A DNA stretch of 27,244 nt from JBBSWA01 sp038046485 (GCA_038046485.1 JBBSWA010000068.1:1-27244); one strand, 5' to 3'; shown: positions 7,027 through 13,781, numbered from the stretch's first letter. Notes: a model not told the origin generated them from the letters alone. Made by a program: numbers and translations.

Positions 7027-7308
7027 ATGGATAAAAAAGTAGCTTATATCGTGGTTTTGTTGCTTTTAGTTTCCATGGTCTCTGCAGAGGGTTATTTCAG
7101 TTATGTGAAGCATTGGAAAGCCCAGCGTCCGAACCATTTTGCAGCTGCAGGGGGTTATCAGGGTTCGATTAAGGTGGGAAATCAGGTCATGTGTGGCATG
7201 CAGGGTCAAGCGTGTTGCAAGCTCTCCACCGGGCGTCTGGCGTGCTTAAAAGTCCCCAATCATATCGTGGATTGCATGCCCAATGGTATGTGTCACAAGA
7301 TCAAGTAA
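7027..7308 (+). CDS. Small secreted cysteine-rich protein, unknown function
   Basis: A 93-residue protein. MDKKVAYIVVLLLLVSMVSAEG is a signal peptide with a clear VSA cleavage site. The mature protein carries six Cys, all in its C-terminal half (MCGMQGQACCKLSTGRLACLKVP, DCMPNGMCHKIK), enough for three disulfides outside the cell. No family was recognised. The shared TATA box at 6999-7006 places the RNA start at the ATG. A parvulin foldase with a thioredoxin-like domain at 11476 and another six-Cys secreted protein at 13063 suggest that oxidised extracellular proteins matter to this organism, but no direct link is shown. Confidence 0.65.
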   Translation: MDKKVAYIVVLLLLVSMVSAEGYFSYVKHWKAQRPNHFAAAGGYQGSIKVGNQVMCGMQGQACCKLSTGRLACLKVPNHIVDCMPNGMCHKIK

Positions 7309-7318
7309 GAGGGATAGT

Positions 7319-7333
7319 TTAGCTTAAAGCTAA
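7319..7333 (+). terminator. Short palindrome after 7027-7308
   Basis: TTAGCTT, A, AAGCTAA: a perfect 15-nt palindrome 10 nt after the stop codon and just before the TATA box of rpl37e. It is a possible 3' end of the upstream transcript. The loop would be tight, so confidence is low. Confidence 0.3.
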
Positions 7334-7370
7334 GAAAACCTTTATAAATACCATTTTTCTCCTTCGTCGT

Positions 7371-7532
7371 ATGAAAGGAACAGCTTCTCAAGGACAGCAC
7401 GGAAGAAACAAGGTTCACATCATTTGCCGCCGTTGTGGCAGACATGCGTATCATTCGACAAGACAGGTCTGTGCCAGTTGTGGGTATGGCAAGAGCGCAA
7501 AGATGAGAAGTTATTCTTGGCAGAATCATTGA
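7371..7532 (+). CDS. rpl37e: Ribosomal protein L37e (eL37)
   Basis: A 53-residue zinc-binding protein of the large ribosomal subunit, specific to archaea and eukaryotes. The sequence KGTASQGQHGRNKVHIICRRCGRHAYH continues into VCASCGYGKSAKMRSYSWQNH. The two C-x-x-C pairs (CRRC, CASC) form the zinc site, and the GYGKSAKMRSYSW tail is the family signature. TTTATAAAT at about 7341-7349 lies 22-30 nt before the ATG, so the gene is leaderless. In many archaea an Lsm gene precedes L37e; here none is seen, and a cupin gene follows after 4 nt. Confidence 0.93.
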   Translation: MKGTASQGQHGRNKVHIICRRCGRHAYHSTRQVCASCGYGKSAKMRSYSWQNH

Positions 7533-7536
7533 TACG

Positions 7537-7878
7537 ATGAAATTTTCTCTTAAAACCGCCCGTTCTTTTGGTTGGGAAGGTTTGAAAGGTTGGGCGTATA
7601 ATTCTAAGGAAGATTTTGAGAACGCAAGTGCGGCGTATTTCGAAGTAACGAAAGGGCATGGCAAGGTAAAAACTCGAAAATCAGATAGGGTTTACTACGT
7701 TGTTGATGGTCATGGCGAGTTCATAATCGACGGCAAAATCGTTCAGGTAGAAAAAACAGACGTAGTAATCGTTCCTAAAAACACCCCGTATGATTATAAA
7801 GCATTGAGTGGAGCAATGAAGCTGTTCTTGGTTCATTGCCCAGCATATGATGCTGAGTTTGAGGAAAAATTAGAATAA
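7537..7878 (+). CDS. Small cupin-fold protein
   Basis: A 113-residue single-domain cupin. The central strands RVYYVVDGHGEFIIDGKIVQVEKTDVVIVPKNTPYDYKA show the usual turn after the first motif (VDGHGEF...DG), the G/D-rich turn and the P-x-N-T-P-Y second motif. The first-motif metal ligands (H-x-H) are not evident, so it may bind a ligand rather than act as a metal enzyme. It starts 4 nt after rpl37e and is almost certainly co-transcribed with it. Its substrate is unknown. Confidence 0.75.
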   Translation: MKFSLKTARSFGWEGLKGWAYNSKEDFENASAAYFEVTKGHGKVKTRKSDRVYYVVDGHGEFIIDGKIVQVEKTDVVIVPKNTPYDYKALSGAMKLFLVHCPAYDAEFEEKLE

Positions 7879-7890
7879 GATTTTTTTGTC

Positions 7891-8436
7891 TTAGCTCAGT
7901 CCATATACTCTTTCCTGTGATGATAGGAGAGCTGCTATCGCTACAGGGACTCGAGGAGTCAGTCTTAAGCCCGGACCGTACTCTCTTACCAATTCTATTG
8001 TTCTTTGTGCTTCAGATACCTCTTCTTCTGGCAACAGTCTTAGTTCTAGGTATAGCCCTATAAAAAAAGCATCCACGTCTGTTCTGGCAAGTCTTAACCT
8101 GGGAGGGATTCTAGCTATTTCTGGTAATTGGTCTTCTAGTTTTTTTGCTATATAATCAAATCTGCCTTGTTCTGCTGCTGCTTCCAGTACTGTGCCAGTG
8201 TCTGCAAAGCGCCCAGCATATGCCCCTAAGAGTTGTCTGGTTCTACTCATTCTTGCTTCTTTTTGTTCGTCTGATGGCAATTTCTCTTTTATAAATCCAA
8301 CTCCTTCAGTGATCATTTCTAACGTTGTAACTCGCTCGGGTTGATATGTGCCATCTGCAGGAATACATGGCAAAAGGTATATTACGGAGCCATCCGGTTG
8401 CGGAAATGCAGGCTTCACTAGGCGAGTATAAGGCAT
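7891..8436 (-). CDS. Unknown protein, 181 residues
   Basis: A soluble, helix-rich protein. It begins with a strand-like MPYTRLVKPAFPQPDGSVIYLLPCIPADG. Helical repeats follow (LEMITEGVGFIKEKLPSDEQKEARMSRTRQLLGAYAGRF, then TVLEAAAEQGRFDYIAKKLEDQLPEIARI, then VDAFFIGLYLELRLLPEEEV). No signal, membrane segment or catalytic motif is seen. A TTTATAAAT box at about 8457-8465 gives a leaderless start at 8436. It converges on the cupin gene with a 12-nt gap. No family was recognised. Confidence 0.6.
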   Translation of the reverse strand: MPYTRLVKPAFPQPDGSVIYLLPCIPADGTYQPERVTTLEMITEGVGFIKEKLPSDEQKEARMSRTRQLLGAYAGRFADTGTVLEAAAEQGRFDYIAKKLEDQLPEIARIPPRLRLARTDVDAFFIGLYLELRLLPEEEVSEAQRTIELVREYGPGLRLTPRVPVAIAALLSSQERVYGLS

Positions 8437-8559
8437 ACATAAAGAACTGATATTTTATTTATAAACATATGCCAAAAGATTTTTCGGCATTTCAGCGCAT
8501 CTTCATGAAGAGTGGGTTGTTGATGGATTTAAGTCATAGGTTTGTTCGTCTTAATGTAG

Positions 8560-9270
8560 TTACTTCTGTATCTCGCTCCATTTCCAAGGTCTTTTATCAA
8601 TGAGGTGTTCGCACTTCAGCGTCGGGTCAAGCATGACTTTAAAGCCTGCTTTCCAGGCGTCAAACCCAAACCAGGCATCATCAAAGCCTCCTTCCCCATC
8701 TTTTGTTTTTTTGTACCTAAACTCAACCTTTTCAAGCACCGAACGGTGGATCAACAGGCATCCAAGACCAGTATAAGCAACAGGTATGGGTTTTTTGCTT
8801 TTCAACTCCTCGGTTGTAGGAAACCTCAATTTATCCCATTTTTTTTCTTTTTCAAAGCATTGCGCAACAGGTAACATCTTAACTTGGTTCTTCTCATCTG
8901 GCTGTCGGGTGTAATAGAGTCCGGCTACAATCTTTTCTTTGTGCTTCAGCAATCGCTCAATGGCACCTTGAGGTACAACAACATCCATTTCAACGCTAAA
9001 GAACCATTCGTACTTCTGGTCCAAAACCATCTTTCGCAGGACATTCCTGCTCTGCACAATCCGTTCCTTCGCGCTTTCATGCCAAGGTGCTTTAAGAGCA
9101 GTAAACCCTTTGAGTTGGAGTTGATGCAAGAATTCATTGTTTTTGGAGTTGTCAGCAAGGACAATCTCATAAGGAGGGGCGTGAAGGTTGCGCACGGAGT
9201 GTGCATAGTCTTCCAAGCAGTACTCATACAAGTCGCATGTAGGGCATCCGACGAGGATTTTGCTGGTCAT
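8560..9270 (-). CDS. Family-2-like glycosyltransferase (GT-A fold)
   Basis: About 236 residues. SKILVGCPTCDLYEYCLEDYAHSVRNL begins the nucleotide-binding half, YEIVLADNSKNNEF is the strand-turn that holds the sugar nucleotide, and the metal-binding D-x-D-like site is SVEMDVVVP. The acceptor half includes AYTGLGCLLIHRSVLEKV and a GGFDDAWFGFDAWKAGFKVMLDPTLKCEH segment with acidic catalytic candidates (FDDAW). I chose the ATG at 9270 rather than 9288 because TTTATAAA at 9294-9301 predicts RNA start at about 9268-9270. No membrane segment; the sugar and acceptor are unknown. Confidence 0.72.
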   Translation of the reverse strand: MTSKILVGCPTCDLYEYCLEDYAHSVRNLHAPPYEIVLADNSKNNEFLHQLQLKGFTALKAPWHESAKERIVQSRNVLRKMVLDQKYEWFFSVEMDVVVPQGAIERLLKHKEKIVAGLYYTRQPDEKNQVKMLPVAQCFEKEKKWDKLRFPTTEELKSKKPIPVAYTGLGCLLIHRSVLEKVEFRYKKTKDGEGGFDDAWFGFDAWKAGFKVMLDPTLKCEHLIDKRPWKWSEIQK

Positions 9271-9353
9271 TTTGTAAATGGGTCGCACGAATATTTATAA
9301 AGCCAACGTTTTTTTTTATGAAGCTTTAAATACTGATTAAAAGTAGCAATTGG

Positions 9354-10256
9354 ATGGTCAAACGTAAACCAGTTGCACCGCTCGGTGCGAGTTTGGTAGT
9401 GATATCCTCGTTGTTCTACGCGAGTTATGGTATTTGGACGACACTGATGGGCAATTTCTTTGGCGGCTATACGGCTTCGGCTTTGCGGAGCATACTCGTG
9501 TTGGTGTTATTTGTACCCTTCGCTTTTCAACGTAAAAAATTTGAGCCAATTCATTGGAAGTACAATTGGCACTATTTGGCTGGTTTGCTAGCAGTATCTT
9601 TTTTTATTTGGGGTCTGCTCTACTATGCCATCTTACATGCGGGGATAGGTCTCAGTCTGGGTGTTAACTATACGATGATTGTGATCGGTTCATTATTTTT
9701 AGGGTGGCTATTTGCAAGAGAGAGGATTACTCGCGAGAAGGTGATATCTGTATTAATCGGCATTGGAGGTTTAACACTGATTTTTAGATCAAGTGTGGGC
9801 CAGGTAGGGTGGATGCCCCTTATTGCCGTAGTTGTAAGTGGGCTGGCTAGTTCAGTCTATAACATGATAGCGAAGAAGATGCCCTACAATGCTACACAAT
9901 CGAACGTGCTCATATGGACGGCTTCTGTAATTGCCAATACGATTATGGCTTTTGCTATGAAGGAAGCATATCCTGCTGTTGGCTGGCATATGGAGTGGAT
10001 ATATCTAGTTATTTTTGCAGTTGCTTCCGTTTTTGCCTCATGGACATTCGTAAGAGGAGTGCAACTTATCGAAGTAGGAACGGCGGGAATTCTAGGTTTG
10101 CTCGAGATTGTATTTGGCGTGGTCTTTGGTGTGTTTTTCTTTAGCGAGCGACCAGGCTTAGTTGTGCTATTCGGTATGGGTATGCTCATAATTGCGGTTG
10201 CTATTCCTTATATCAGAGAATATAATCCTAAGAAGGGTACATTGGACAAGCGGTGA
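9354..10256 (+). CDS. EamA/DMT-superfamily transporter
   Basis: A 300-residue integral membrane protein with about ten transmembrane segments in two EamA repeats. The first repeat starts APLGASLVVISSLFYASYGIWTTLMGNFFGGYTASALRSIL and ends at VISVLIGIGGLTLIF. The second starts GWMPLIAVVVSGLASSVYNMIAKKM and ends LVVLFGMGMLIIAVAIPYI. The repeat ends carry the usual glycine-rich closing helices (LEIVFGVVFGVFFFSERPG before the last helix). The family exports metabolites or drugs; the substrate is unknown. TTTAAATA at 9325-9332 lies 22-29 nt upstream, so the gene is leaderless. It is divergent from the glycosyltransferase. Confidence 0.85.
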   Translation: MVKRKPVAPLGASLVVISSLFYASYGIWTTLMGNFFGGYTASALRSILVLVLFVPFAFQRKKFEPIHWKYNWHYLAGLLAVSFFIWGLLYYAILHAGIGLSLGVNYTMIVIGSLFLGWLFARERITREKVISVLIGIGGLTLIFRSSVGQVGWMPLIAVVVSGLASSVYNMIAKKMPYNATQSNVLIWTASVIANTIMAFAMKEAYPAVGWHMEWIYLVIFAVASVFASWTFVRGVQLIEVGTAGILGLLEIVFGVVFGVFFFSERPGLVVLFGMGMLIIAVAIPYIREYNPKKGTLDKR

Positions 10257-10302
10257 ATATCAGGTAGTGTATGGCTCAGGCAGGAAAAAATAGGATTTTG
10301 CA

Positions 10303-10327
10303 GGTCGTAAAACTTCGTTTTTCGACC
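10303..10327 (+). terminator. Hairpin after the transporter gene
   Basis: GGTCG-T-AAAAC (10303-10313) pairs with GTTTT-T-CGACC (10317-10327) around the loop TTC, with one T-T mismatch. It lies about 45 nt after the transporter stop and before the TATA box of the next unit, so it probably marks the transcript end. Confidence 0.4.
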
Positions 10328-10361
10328 AACCAGACAATGCCACTGGACACGACGACATGAG

Positions 10362-10540
10362 ATATATAAATAAATTCTTAGTTTTAAGAGAAAGAGGCAA
10401 CGTAAAACTCTTAACAAAAATCTTTTCCTTTCCAAGGTCGGAATAGGATCCTAAAGCTTTTTTGTGAGTTCTGCAGAAGGCCCCATTCCTTGGGAGAGCC
10501 CCAGGTTTTAGTAAGAGTATAAAACTTGGAGGTGGTTGAA
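10362..10540 (+). promoter_or_regulatory. Promoter and structured leader of the homing-endonuclease/tRNA unit
   Basis: TATATAAATA at about 10362-10371 predicts an RNA start near 10390, giving a leader of about 150 nt. Within it, TTAAGAG/CTCTTAA form an interrupted stem near 10385-10415. CCAGGTTTTA (10501-10510) pairs with TAAAACTTGG (10520-10529) through a 10-bp stem with one G-U pair. The ribosome site GGAGGTGG (10528-10535) starts inside the 3' arm, so the hairpin could limit translation of the endonuclease. Confidence 0.45.
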
Positions 10541-11236
10541 ATGAATATTGGTAAAATCCATAAAATACAACTTGACGAAGTAACTGCTTATTTGGCAGGG
10601 GTTATTGCAGGTGACGGACATATTTCAAAGGGTACAAAGTCTAAGGTTGATTTTTCTAAAGATTATAGGATTGTCATTGATGGGATAAATAGAGAATATT
10701 TGAAACATGTATGTGCCCTAATTAAAGAAGTTATAAAAACAAAAAGCTTAGTAAAAACAAAGAAACCTGCCTTTGAAAGAAAACAAGAGTTGTTTTCTTT
10801 TCAATTTAGAAATAAGAGTTTCTATTACTTTCTTACTAAAGATTTAGGCATTCCCGCTGGAAAAAAGTGCTTTTCGGTGAGTATTCCGAGTCAAATTTTT
10901 ACTTCGTTGGACTTACAAAAAGCCTTCTTAGCAGGGTTATTTGATACTGATGGCGGTATCCGGGGTAGTTCTATAGGCTTTACTTCAGCTAGCGAGAAAC
11001 TCTTGGACGGCACAAGCCAAATTTTGTATAATCTAGGAATAAGCCATAAAAGAGAGGTTTGGCTCAATAAGAAGTATAGTCAGCGCTATTACGGCTTAAA
11101 AATTGCCCCTCAAGACATCGATAAGCTTTTAAAGAATCTGCCAGTTAGAAATATGGAGAAGCTTAATAGCATTATCCATTATGCGGGTGTGCCGGAGCGG
11201 TCAAACGGGGCAGTCCTTTTGAGGGTCCAAGCTTAG
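10541..11236 (+). CDS. LAGLIDADG homing endonuclease overlapping tRNA-Leu
   Basis: About 231 residues. Two LAGLIDADG motifs are visible: AYLAGVIAGDGHI (about residues 17-29) and KAFLAGLFDTDGGI (about 127-140). Their Asp residues (AGDG, DTDG) are the metal-binding catalytic positions, and two motifs in one chain indicate a monomeric enzyme that cuts a long asymmetric site. The ATG at 10541 is set by the strong Shine-Dalgarno at 10528-10535. The last 17 or so codons lie inside the tRNA-Leu gene, and the stop TAG (11234-11236) is the tRNA anticodon. The enzyme is not inside an intron of this tRNA: the whole tRNA 5' half is downstream of the motifs. Its target could be this tRNA gene, but this is inference. 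Confidence 0.85.
   Translation: MNIGKIHKIQLDEVTAYLAGVIAGDGHISKGTKSKVDFSKDYRIVIDGINREYLKHVCALIKEVIKTKSLVKTKKPAFERKQELFSFQFRNKSFYYFLTKDLGIPAGKKCFSVSIPSQIFTSLDLQKAFLAGLFDTDGGIRGSSIGFTSASEKLLDGTSQILYNLGISHKREVWLNKKYSQRYYGLKIAPQDIDKLLKNLPVRNMEKLNSIIHYAGVPERSNGAVLLRVQA
11214..11230 (+). other. tRNA-Leu intron 1 (non-canonical position 30/31, 17 nt)
   Basis: A bulge-helix-bulge is visible. GGGC (exon, 11208-11211) pairs with GTCC (11225-11228) as the 4-bp central helix. The 5' bulge is A-G|T and the 3' bulge is A-A|G, each cut after its second base. Inside, CCT pairs with AGG. The boundaries restore a five-pair anticodon stem. Confidence 0.75.
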
Positions 11237-11237
11237 G

Positions 11238-11260
11238 CTGCTCTATTAAGCGCAGAAGAT
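11238..11260 (+). other. tRNA-Leu intron 2 (canonical position 37/38, 23 nt)
   Basis: CTT (11232-11234) pairs with AAG (11256-11258), with an A/G mismatch closing the helix. The 5' bulge is G-G|C and the 3' bulge is A-T|A, again cut after the second base. TGC (11239-11241) pairs with GCA (11252-11254) inside the intron. The outer helix is the anticodon stem, which forms only after intron 1 is removed. Confidence 0.75.
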
Positions 11261-11306
11261 ACCTGTTAGCTTAGTGCTTACTCAGGTTCAAATCCTGACA
11301 CCCGCA

Positions 11307-11395
11307 CTTACGAAGTAAGGGCGGGTCCAGAAATGCGTAGCATTTCTGTGTACCCGCATTTTTCTACGAGACCTCAAAAACGTTAAAGCATTTTT
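11307..11395 (+). repeat. Hairpins immediately after tRNA-Leu
   Basis: CTTAC-GAA-GTAAG (11307-11319) starts on the base after the tRNA. Next, GCGGGT (11321-11326) pairs with ACCCGC (11352-11357) and encloses AGAAATG (11329-11335), loop CGTAG, CATTTCT (11341-11347). The outer pair repeats the tRNA acceptor end (GCGGGT...ACCCGCA). A third, decayed hairpin CAAAAA/TTTTTG follows near 11374-11395. They may be terminators, but the CGTAG loop links them to the hairpin array at 18789-19158. Confidence 0.55.
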
Positions 11396-11475
11396 GTTCG
11401 CCAAGAGTTTATTTTTTTAGATGTACCTCGTCAATTGCAAATAATAGAAACAAGATAAAAAAATAAAGAATAAAC

Positions 11476-12855
11476 CTATGCACTACATCCAGTCGCATCG
11501 GTTAGTTGTTGCAAGGTTTGAACGCCGGGTTGTTTGATGCTTCCAATCACCCAAGTGGGGAAGGTAGAGACGCCTTTCTGTGCGCATTCTTTCTTGACAA
11601 CATTGGGATTACCTAGGTAGCTGCAGTCAATATAGTTGAGGTAGCTGCTTGCATCGCCAAAGAGTTTAAGTTGTTTTTGGGTTTGCACATCGGTTTTAAT
11701 GCCGTAGAGCGTAGCCTTCTTGGCTAGGCATAAAGCAAATGCATTCAAACTAGGAGCCTCAGCTTTAGCTTCTGTTACAACTTTGCTGGGGACTGGAGTT
11801 GCTTGCACTTGAACAGCCGGTTGACTTGTGGGCTCACTGGTTTGATTGGTGAGCAAGTTCTCAATGTGGCTTTGTTTGCGTAGTTGAGCAACGTAGTCGC
11901 GCAAGGCATCTCGTTGTTTCTTGTTTTTGAGCAGCGTTGTAATGTCCGCTTTGACATCTACAATTTTTGGTATGCGCTCAGGCAACTTGGCTAGGGTTTG
12001 AATAATATGGTAGCCAAATTGAGTTTTGACAATGCTAATCTGGTTGACGGCTTGTTTGTCTCCGGCTGCTTTGAATTCCGGTACAAATTGAGTGTCAGCC
12101 GAGTAGGTGTATTCGCCGCAGGTCTTGAGGCTGCCTTTATCCACTGAGTACTTTTGGACGAGCTCACAAAAGTTGCTGCTATCTGGCTTGATCATGTCTC
12201 GAATCTTTTGGGCTTGTTCTTCAGTTTCTTTTTGGCTCATGTTTCCAAAGGCAATCAAGATGTGTCGTACCTTGGTGCTGGGGGGTACCTTATAGTCTTG
12301 GATGTTCGTATTGTAATAATCTAAGACTTCTTTGTCAGTTACAGTGAGGTCTTTCGAGAATTTTTGTTCAAGCAGGGCTTGTAGGGTGAGTTGTTTTCGG
12401 AATAATTCCATAACTTCTGGTTGGCTAATGCCTTGTCGTTGGAGGCTTTCTTCAAAGACTCGTCTGTCAATCTTGCTTTCTTGTAGGAAGCTTTCGAGTT
12501 TTTTTTGCACGTCTTCGTCACTGATTTGAATGCCCATTTGCTTGGCATTTTGTAAGAGAAGAGATTCATCGATCATCTGACCAAGGACTTGTTCTTTGGT
12601 GAGAAGCGATCGGAACTGTTCAGGTAATTTACCGTATTGAGCATCCAACTGGCTTTGTAGGATGGTTTGATCATTGACTTTAGCTACGGGTGTGTCTTGA
12701 ACCGTAGCTTGTTCAGGGCTGCTGGGTTGGGACTTATAGAACAAAAGTCCAAGCAGTACGATGGCAAGAATGACGACGCCACCGACGATGAATTGAAGTG
12801 TTTTTGTTTCTTCTTTGCGAATTGCCTCTTTTTTGTGTTTTGCCAAATCGATCAC
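11476..12855 (-). CDS. Membrane-anchored parvulin-type peptidyl-prolyl isomerase with degenerate thioredoxin domain
   Basis: A 459-residue protein of the SurA/PrsA type, a foldase for exported proteins. A basic N-terminus and one membrane segment (about 21-40) anchor it outside the cell. A SurA-like chaperone region follows (about 56-190: VAKVNDQTILQSQLDAQYG..., QMIDESLLLQNAKQMGI). The parvulin domain is about 195-291 (KVRHILIAF, FVPEFKAAG, VKTQFGYHIIQ). The end (about 370-459) resembles the thioredoxin domain fused to VKOR proteins, keeping FALC, IDC, KEC and FPTWV, but the C-x-x-C site is replaced (YGIKTDVQTQKQLKLFG). Start: GTG 12855 fits the TATA box at 12874-12881; TTG 12846 would fit the ribosome site AGGTGA. 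Confidence 0.85.
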   Translation of the reverse strand: MIDLAKHKKEAIRKEETKTLQFIVGGVVILAIVLLGLLFYKSQPSSPEQATVQDTPVAKVNDQTILQSQLDAQYGKLPEQFRSLLTKEQVLGQMIDESLLLQNAKQMGIQISDEDVQKKLESFLQESKIDRRVFEESLQRQGISQPEVMELFRKQLTLQALLEQKFSKDLTVTDKEVLDYYNTNIQDYKVPPSTKVRHILIAFGNMSQKETEEQAQKIRDMIKPDSSNFCELVQKYSVDKGSLKTCGEYTYSADTQFVPEFKAAGDKQAVNQISIVKTQFGYHIIQTLAKLPERIPKIVDVKADITTLLKNKKQRDALRDYVAQLRKQSHIENLLTNQTSEPTSQPAVQVQATPVPSKVVTEAKAEAPSLNAFALCLAKKATLYGIKTDVQTQKQLKLFGDASSYLNYIDCSYLGNPNVVKKECAQKGVSTFPTWVIGSIKQPGVQTLQQLTDATGCSA

Positions 12856-13062
12856 CTAGTTGTTCAACACCTCTTTTTAAAGGGTTAGACGGTCTTAGCC
12901 ATACGCTAAGCCTTCTTTATCCTTGTGATCTAGGGTTGTTATTTAAAGGTTTTGGATTCTACATCCACAATCTCAGACGAAGTGCGGTCAGTTTTTGATT
13001 ATAATAAGCCTTTTCAAAGGGAGAGCGTAAAACTTAAATAGGTGTAATTGTTTACAAGGGCT

Positions 13063-13437
13063 ATGAACAAGATGGGTTTGTTTGTTTTGTTTGTTTTGTT
13101 GAGCTCTTCCTTAGTTATGGCAGGAGTTTCTTGGTCTTCTTCAGGTATTTCCCATGCTAGAACCCCTTGGGGGTCGATTAATTCAGGTACTTCAAGAGGG
13201 CCTTCTTCCAATAGTTCTAGTTCAACAACAAATAAGGGTAGTTCCATTTCTTATGCAGGCAATTCATGCAAACTCAATAAAACTGGTAAAAGCATTGCTT
13301 TTAAAGGTAAAATGTCCTGTGCAATTCTCACCCAAGATATGTTTACAAATGAGTGGTCTTGCCTCCAAGATAAAAAAACAGTTCAGTGCAAGGGCTCTAA
13401 ATGCCCGTATAGTCAGTGTGGAATCATTGGCAGATAG
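13063..13437 (+). CDS. Small secreted Ser-rich, six-Cys protein, unknown function
   Basis: About 124 residues. NKMGLFVLFVLLSSSLVMAG is a signal peptide. A Ser/Gly/Thr-rich spacer follows (about residues 22-65), then a C-terminal Cys-containing domain (NSCKLN, MSCAIL, WSCLQD, VQCKGS, KCPYSQCG: six Cys). The layout suggests a cell-surface or secreted disulfide-bonded domain on a flexible stalk. CTTAAATA at 13033-13040 is 23-30 nt before the ATG at 13063, which I prefer to a TTG at 13048. It is divergent from the parvulin foldase gene, a possible partner for export folding. No family was recognised. Confidence 0.65.
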   Translation: MNKMGLFVLFVLLSSSLVMAGVSWSSSGISHARTPWGSINSGTSRGPSSNSSSSTTNKGSSISYAGNSCKLNKTGKSIAFKGKMSCAILTQDMFTNEWSCLQDKKTVQCKGSKCPYSQCGIIGR

Positions 13438-13475
13438 AGTAAACATTTTTATTCTAGCGCCTGTTTAGAGTATGT

Positions 13476-13781
13476 ATGAAGGTTTTGTTTATTTGCAATC
13501 AGAACGAAAACAGAAGCAAAACAGCCGAAAGGCTTTTCTCGAGCCAATTTGAGACAAAGTCCGCAGGTCTTTATAATGAAAAACCCGTTACTGCAAAAGA
13601 GCTTTTGTGGGCAGATGTGGTTGTGGTGATGGAAGACATTCAACGTTCTGAATTGGGCAAACGCTTTCCTAAGGAGTATCTGCAAAAGAAAATTGTTTCG
13701 CTCAATGTTCCAGATATTTATAAAGAGGGCCAACCTGCTTTAAAAGAAACGTTAGTTAAGAAAGTAAAAGAATTATTTTAG
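13476..13781 (+). CDS. Low-molecular-weight tyrosine-phosphatase-like protein (COG4551 type)
   Basis: A 101-residue protein of the small predicted tyrosine phosphatase group. The phosphate-binding loop is C-x5-R-S at residues 7-14 (CNQNENRS), directly after the first strand MKVLFI, as in arsenate reductase and LMW phosphatases. WADVVVVMEDIQRSELGKRFP and VSLNVPDIYKEG supply the later strand and the Asp (VPD) that could act as general acid. About 100 residues is usual for this group and shorter than classical LMW phosphatases. Substrate unknown. Its 3' end overlaps the small convergent gene at 13773. Confidence 0.82.
   Translation: MKVLFICNQNENRSKTAERLFSSQFETKSAGLYNEKPVTAKELLWADVVVVMEDIQRSELGKRFPKEYLQKKIVSLNVPDIYKEGQPALKETLVKKVKELF

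Larger units (their letters stand above)
11183..11306 (+). tRNA. tRNA-Leu(UAG) with two introns
   Basis: The acceptor stem GCGGGTG (11183-11189) pairs fully with CACCCGC (11299-11305); A11306 is the discriminator, and CCA is not encoded. The D stem is CCG/CGG with an 11-nt loop. The T arm is TCAGG-TTCAAAT-CCTGA (11282-11298). A long variable arm (AGC/GCT stem) marks a class II tRNA. After removal of introns 11214-11230 and 11238-11260 the anticodon arm is GCAGG-CUUAGGA-CCUGU, five pairs including one G-U, with anticodon UAG and U33. Discriminator A and anticodon identify leucine. The first 54 bases are also read by the overlapping endonuclease frame. Confidence 0.9.

Noticed and set aside
10541..11236. 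Endonuclease as part of a tRNA or rRNA intron
   Set aside because: No tRNA 5' half or rRNA sequence is seen upstream of the frame, and the downstream tRNA is complete by itself.
11183..11306. tRNA-Ser(UGA) read from CTTTTGAGG
   Set aside because: Acceptor stem and discriminator A fit leucine, and reading TGA as anticodon leaves no paired anticodon stem; removing two bulge-helix-bulge introns gives a perfect leucine arm.
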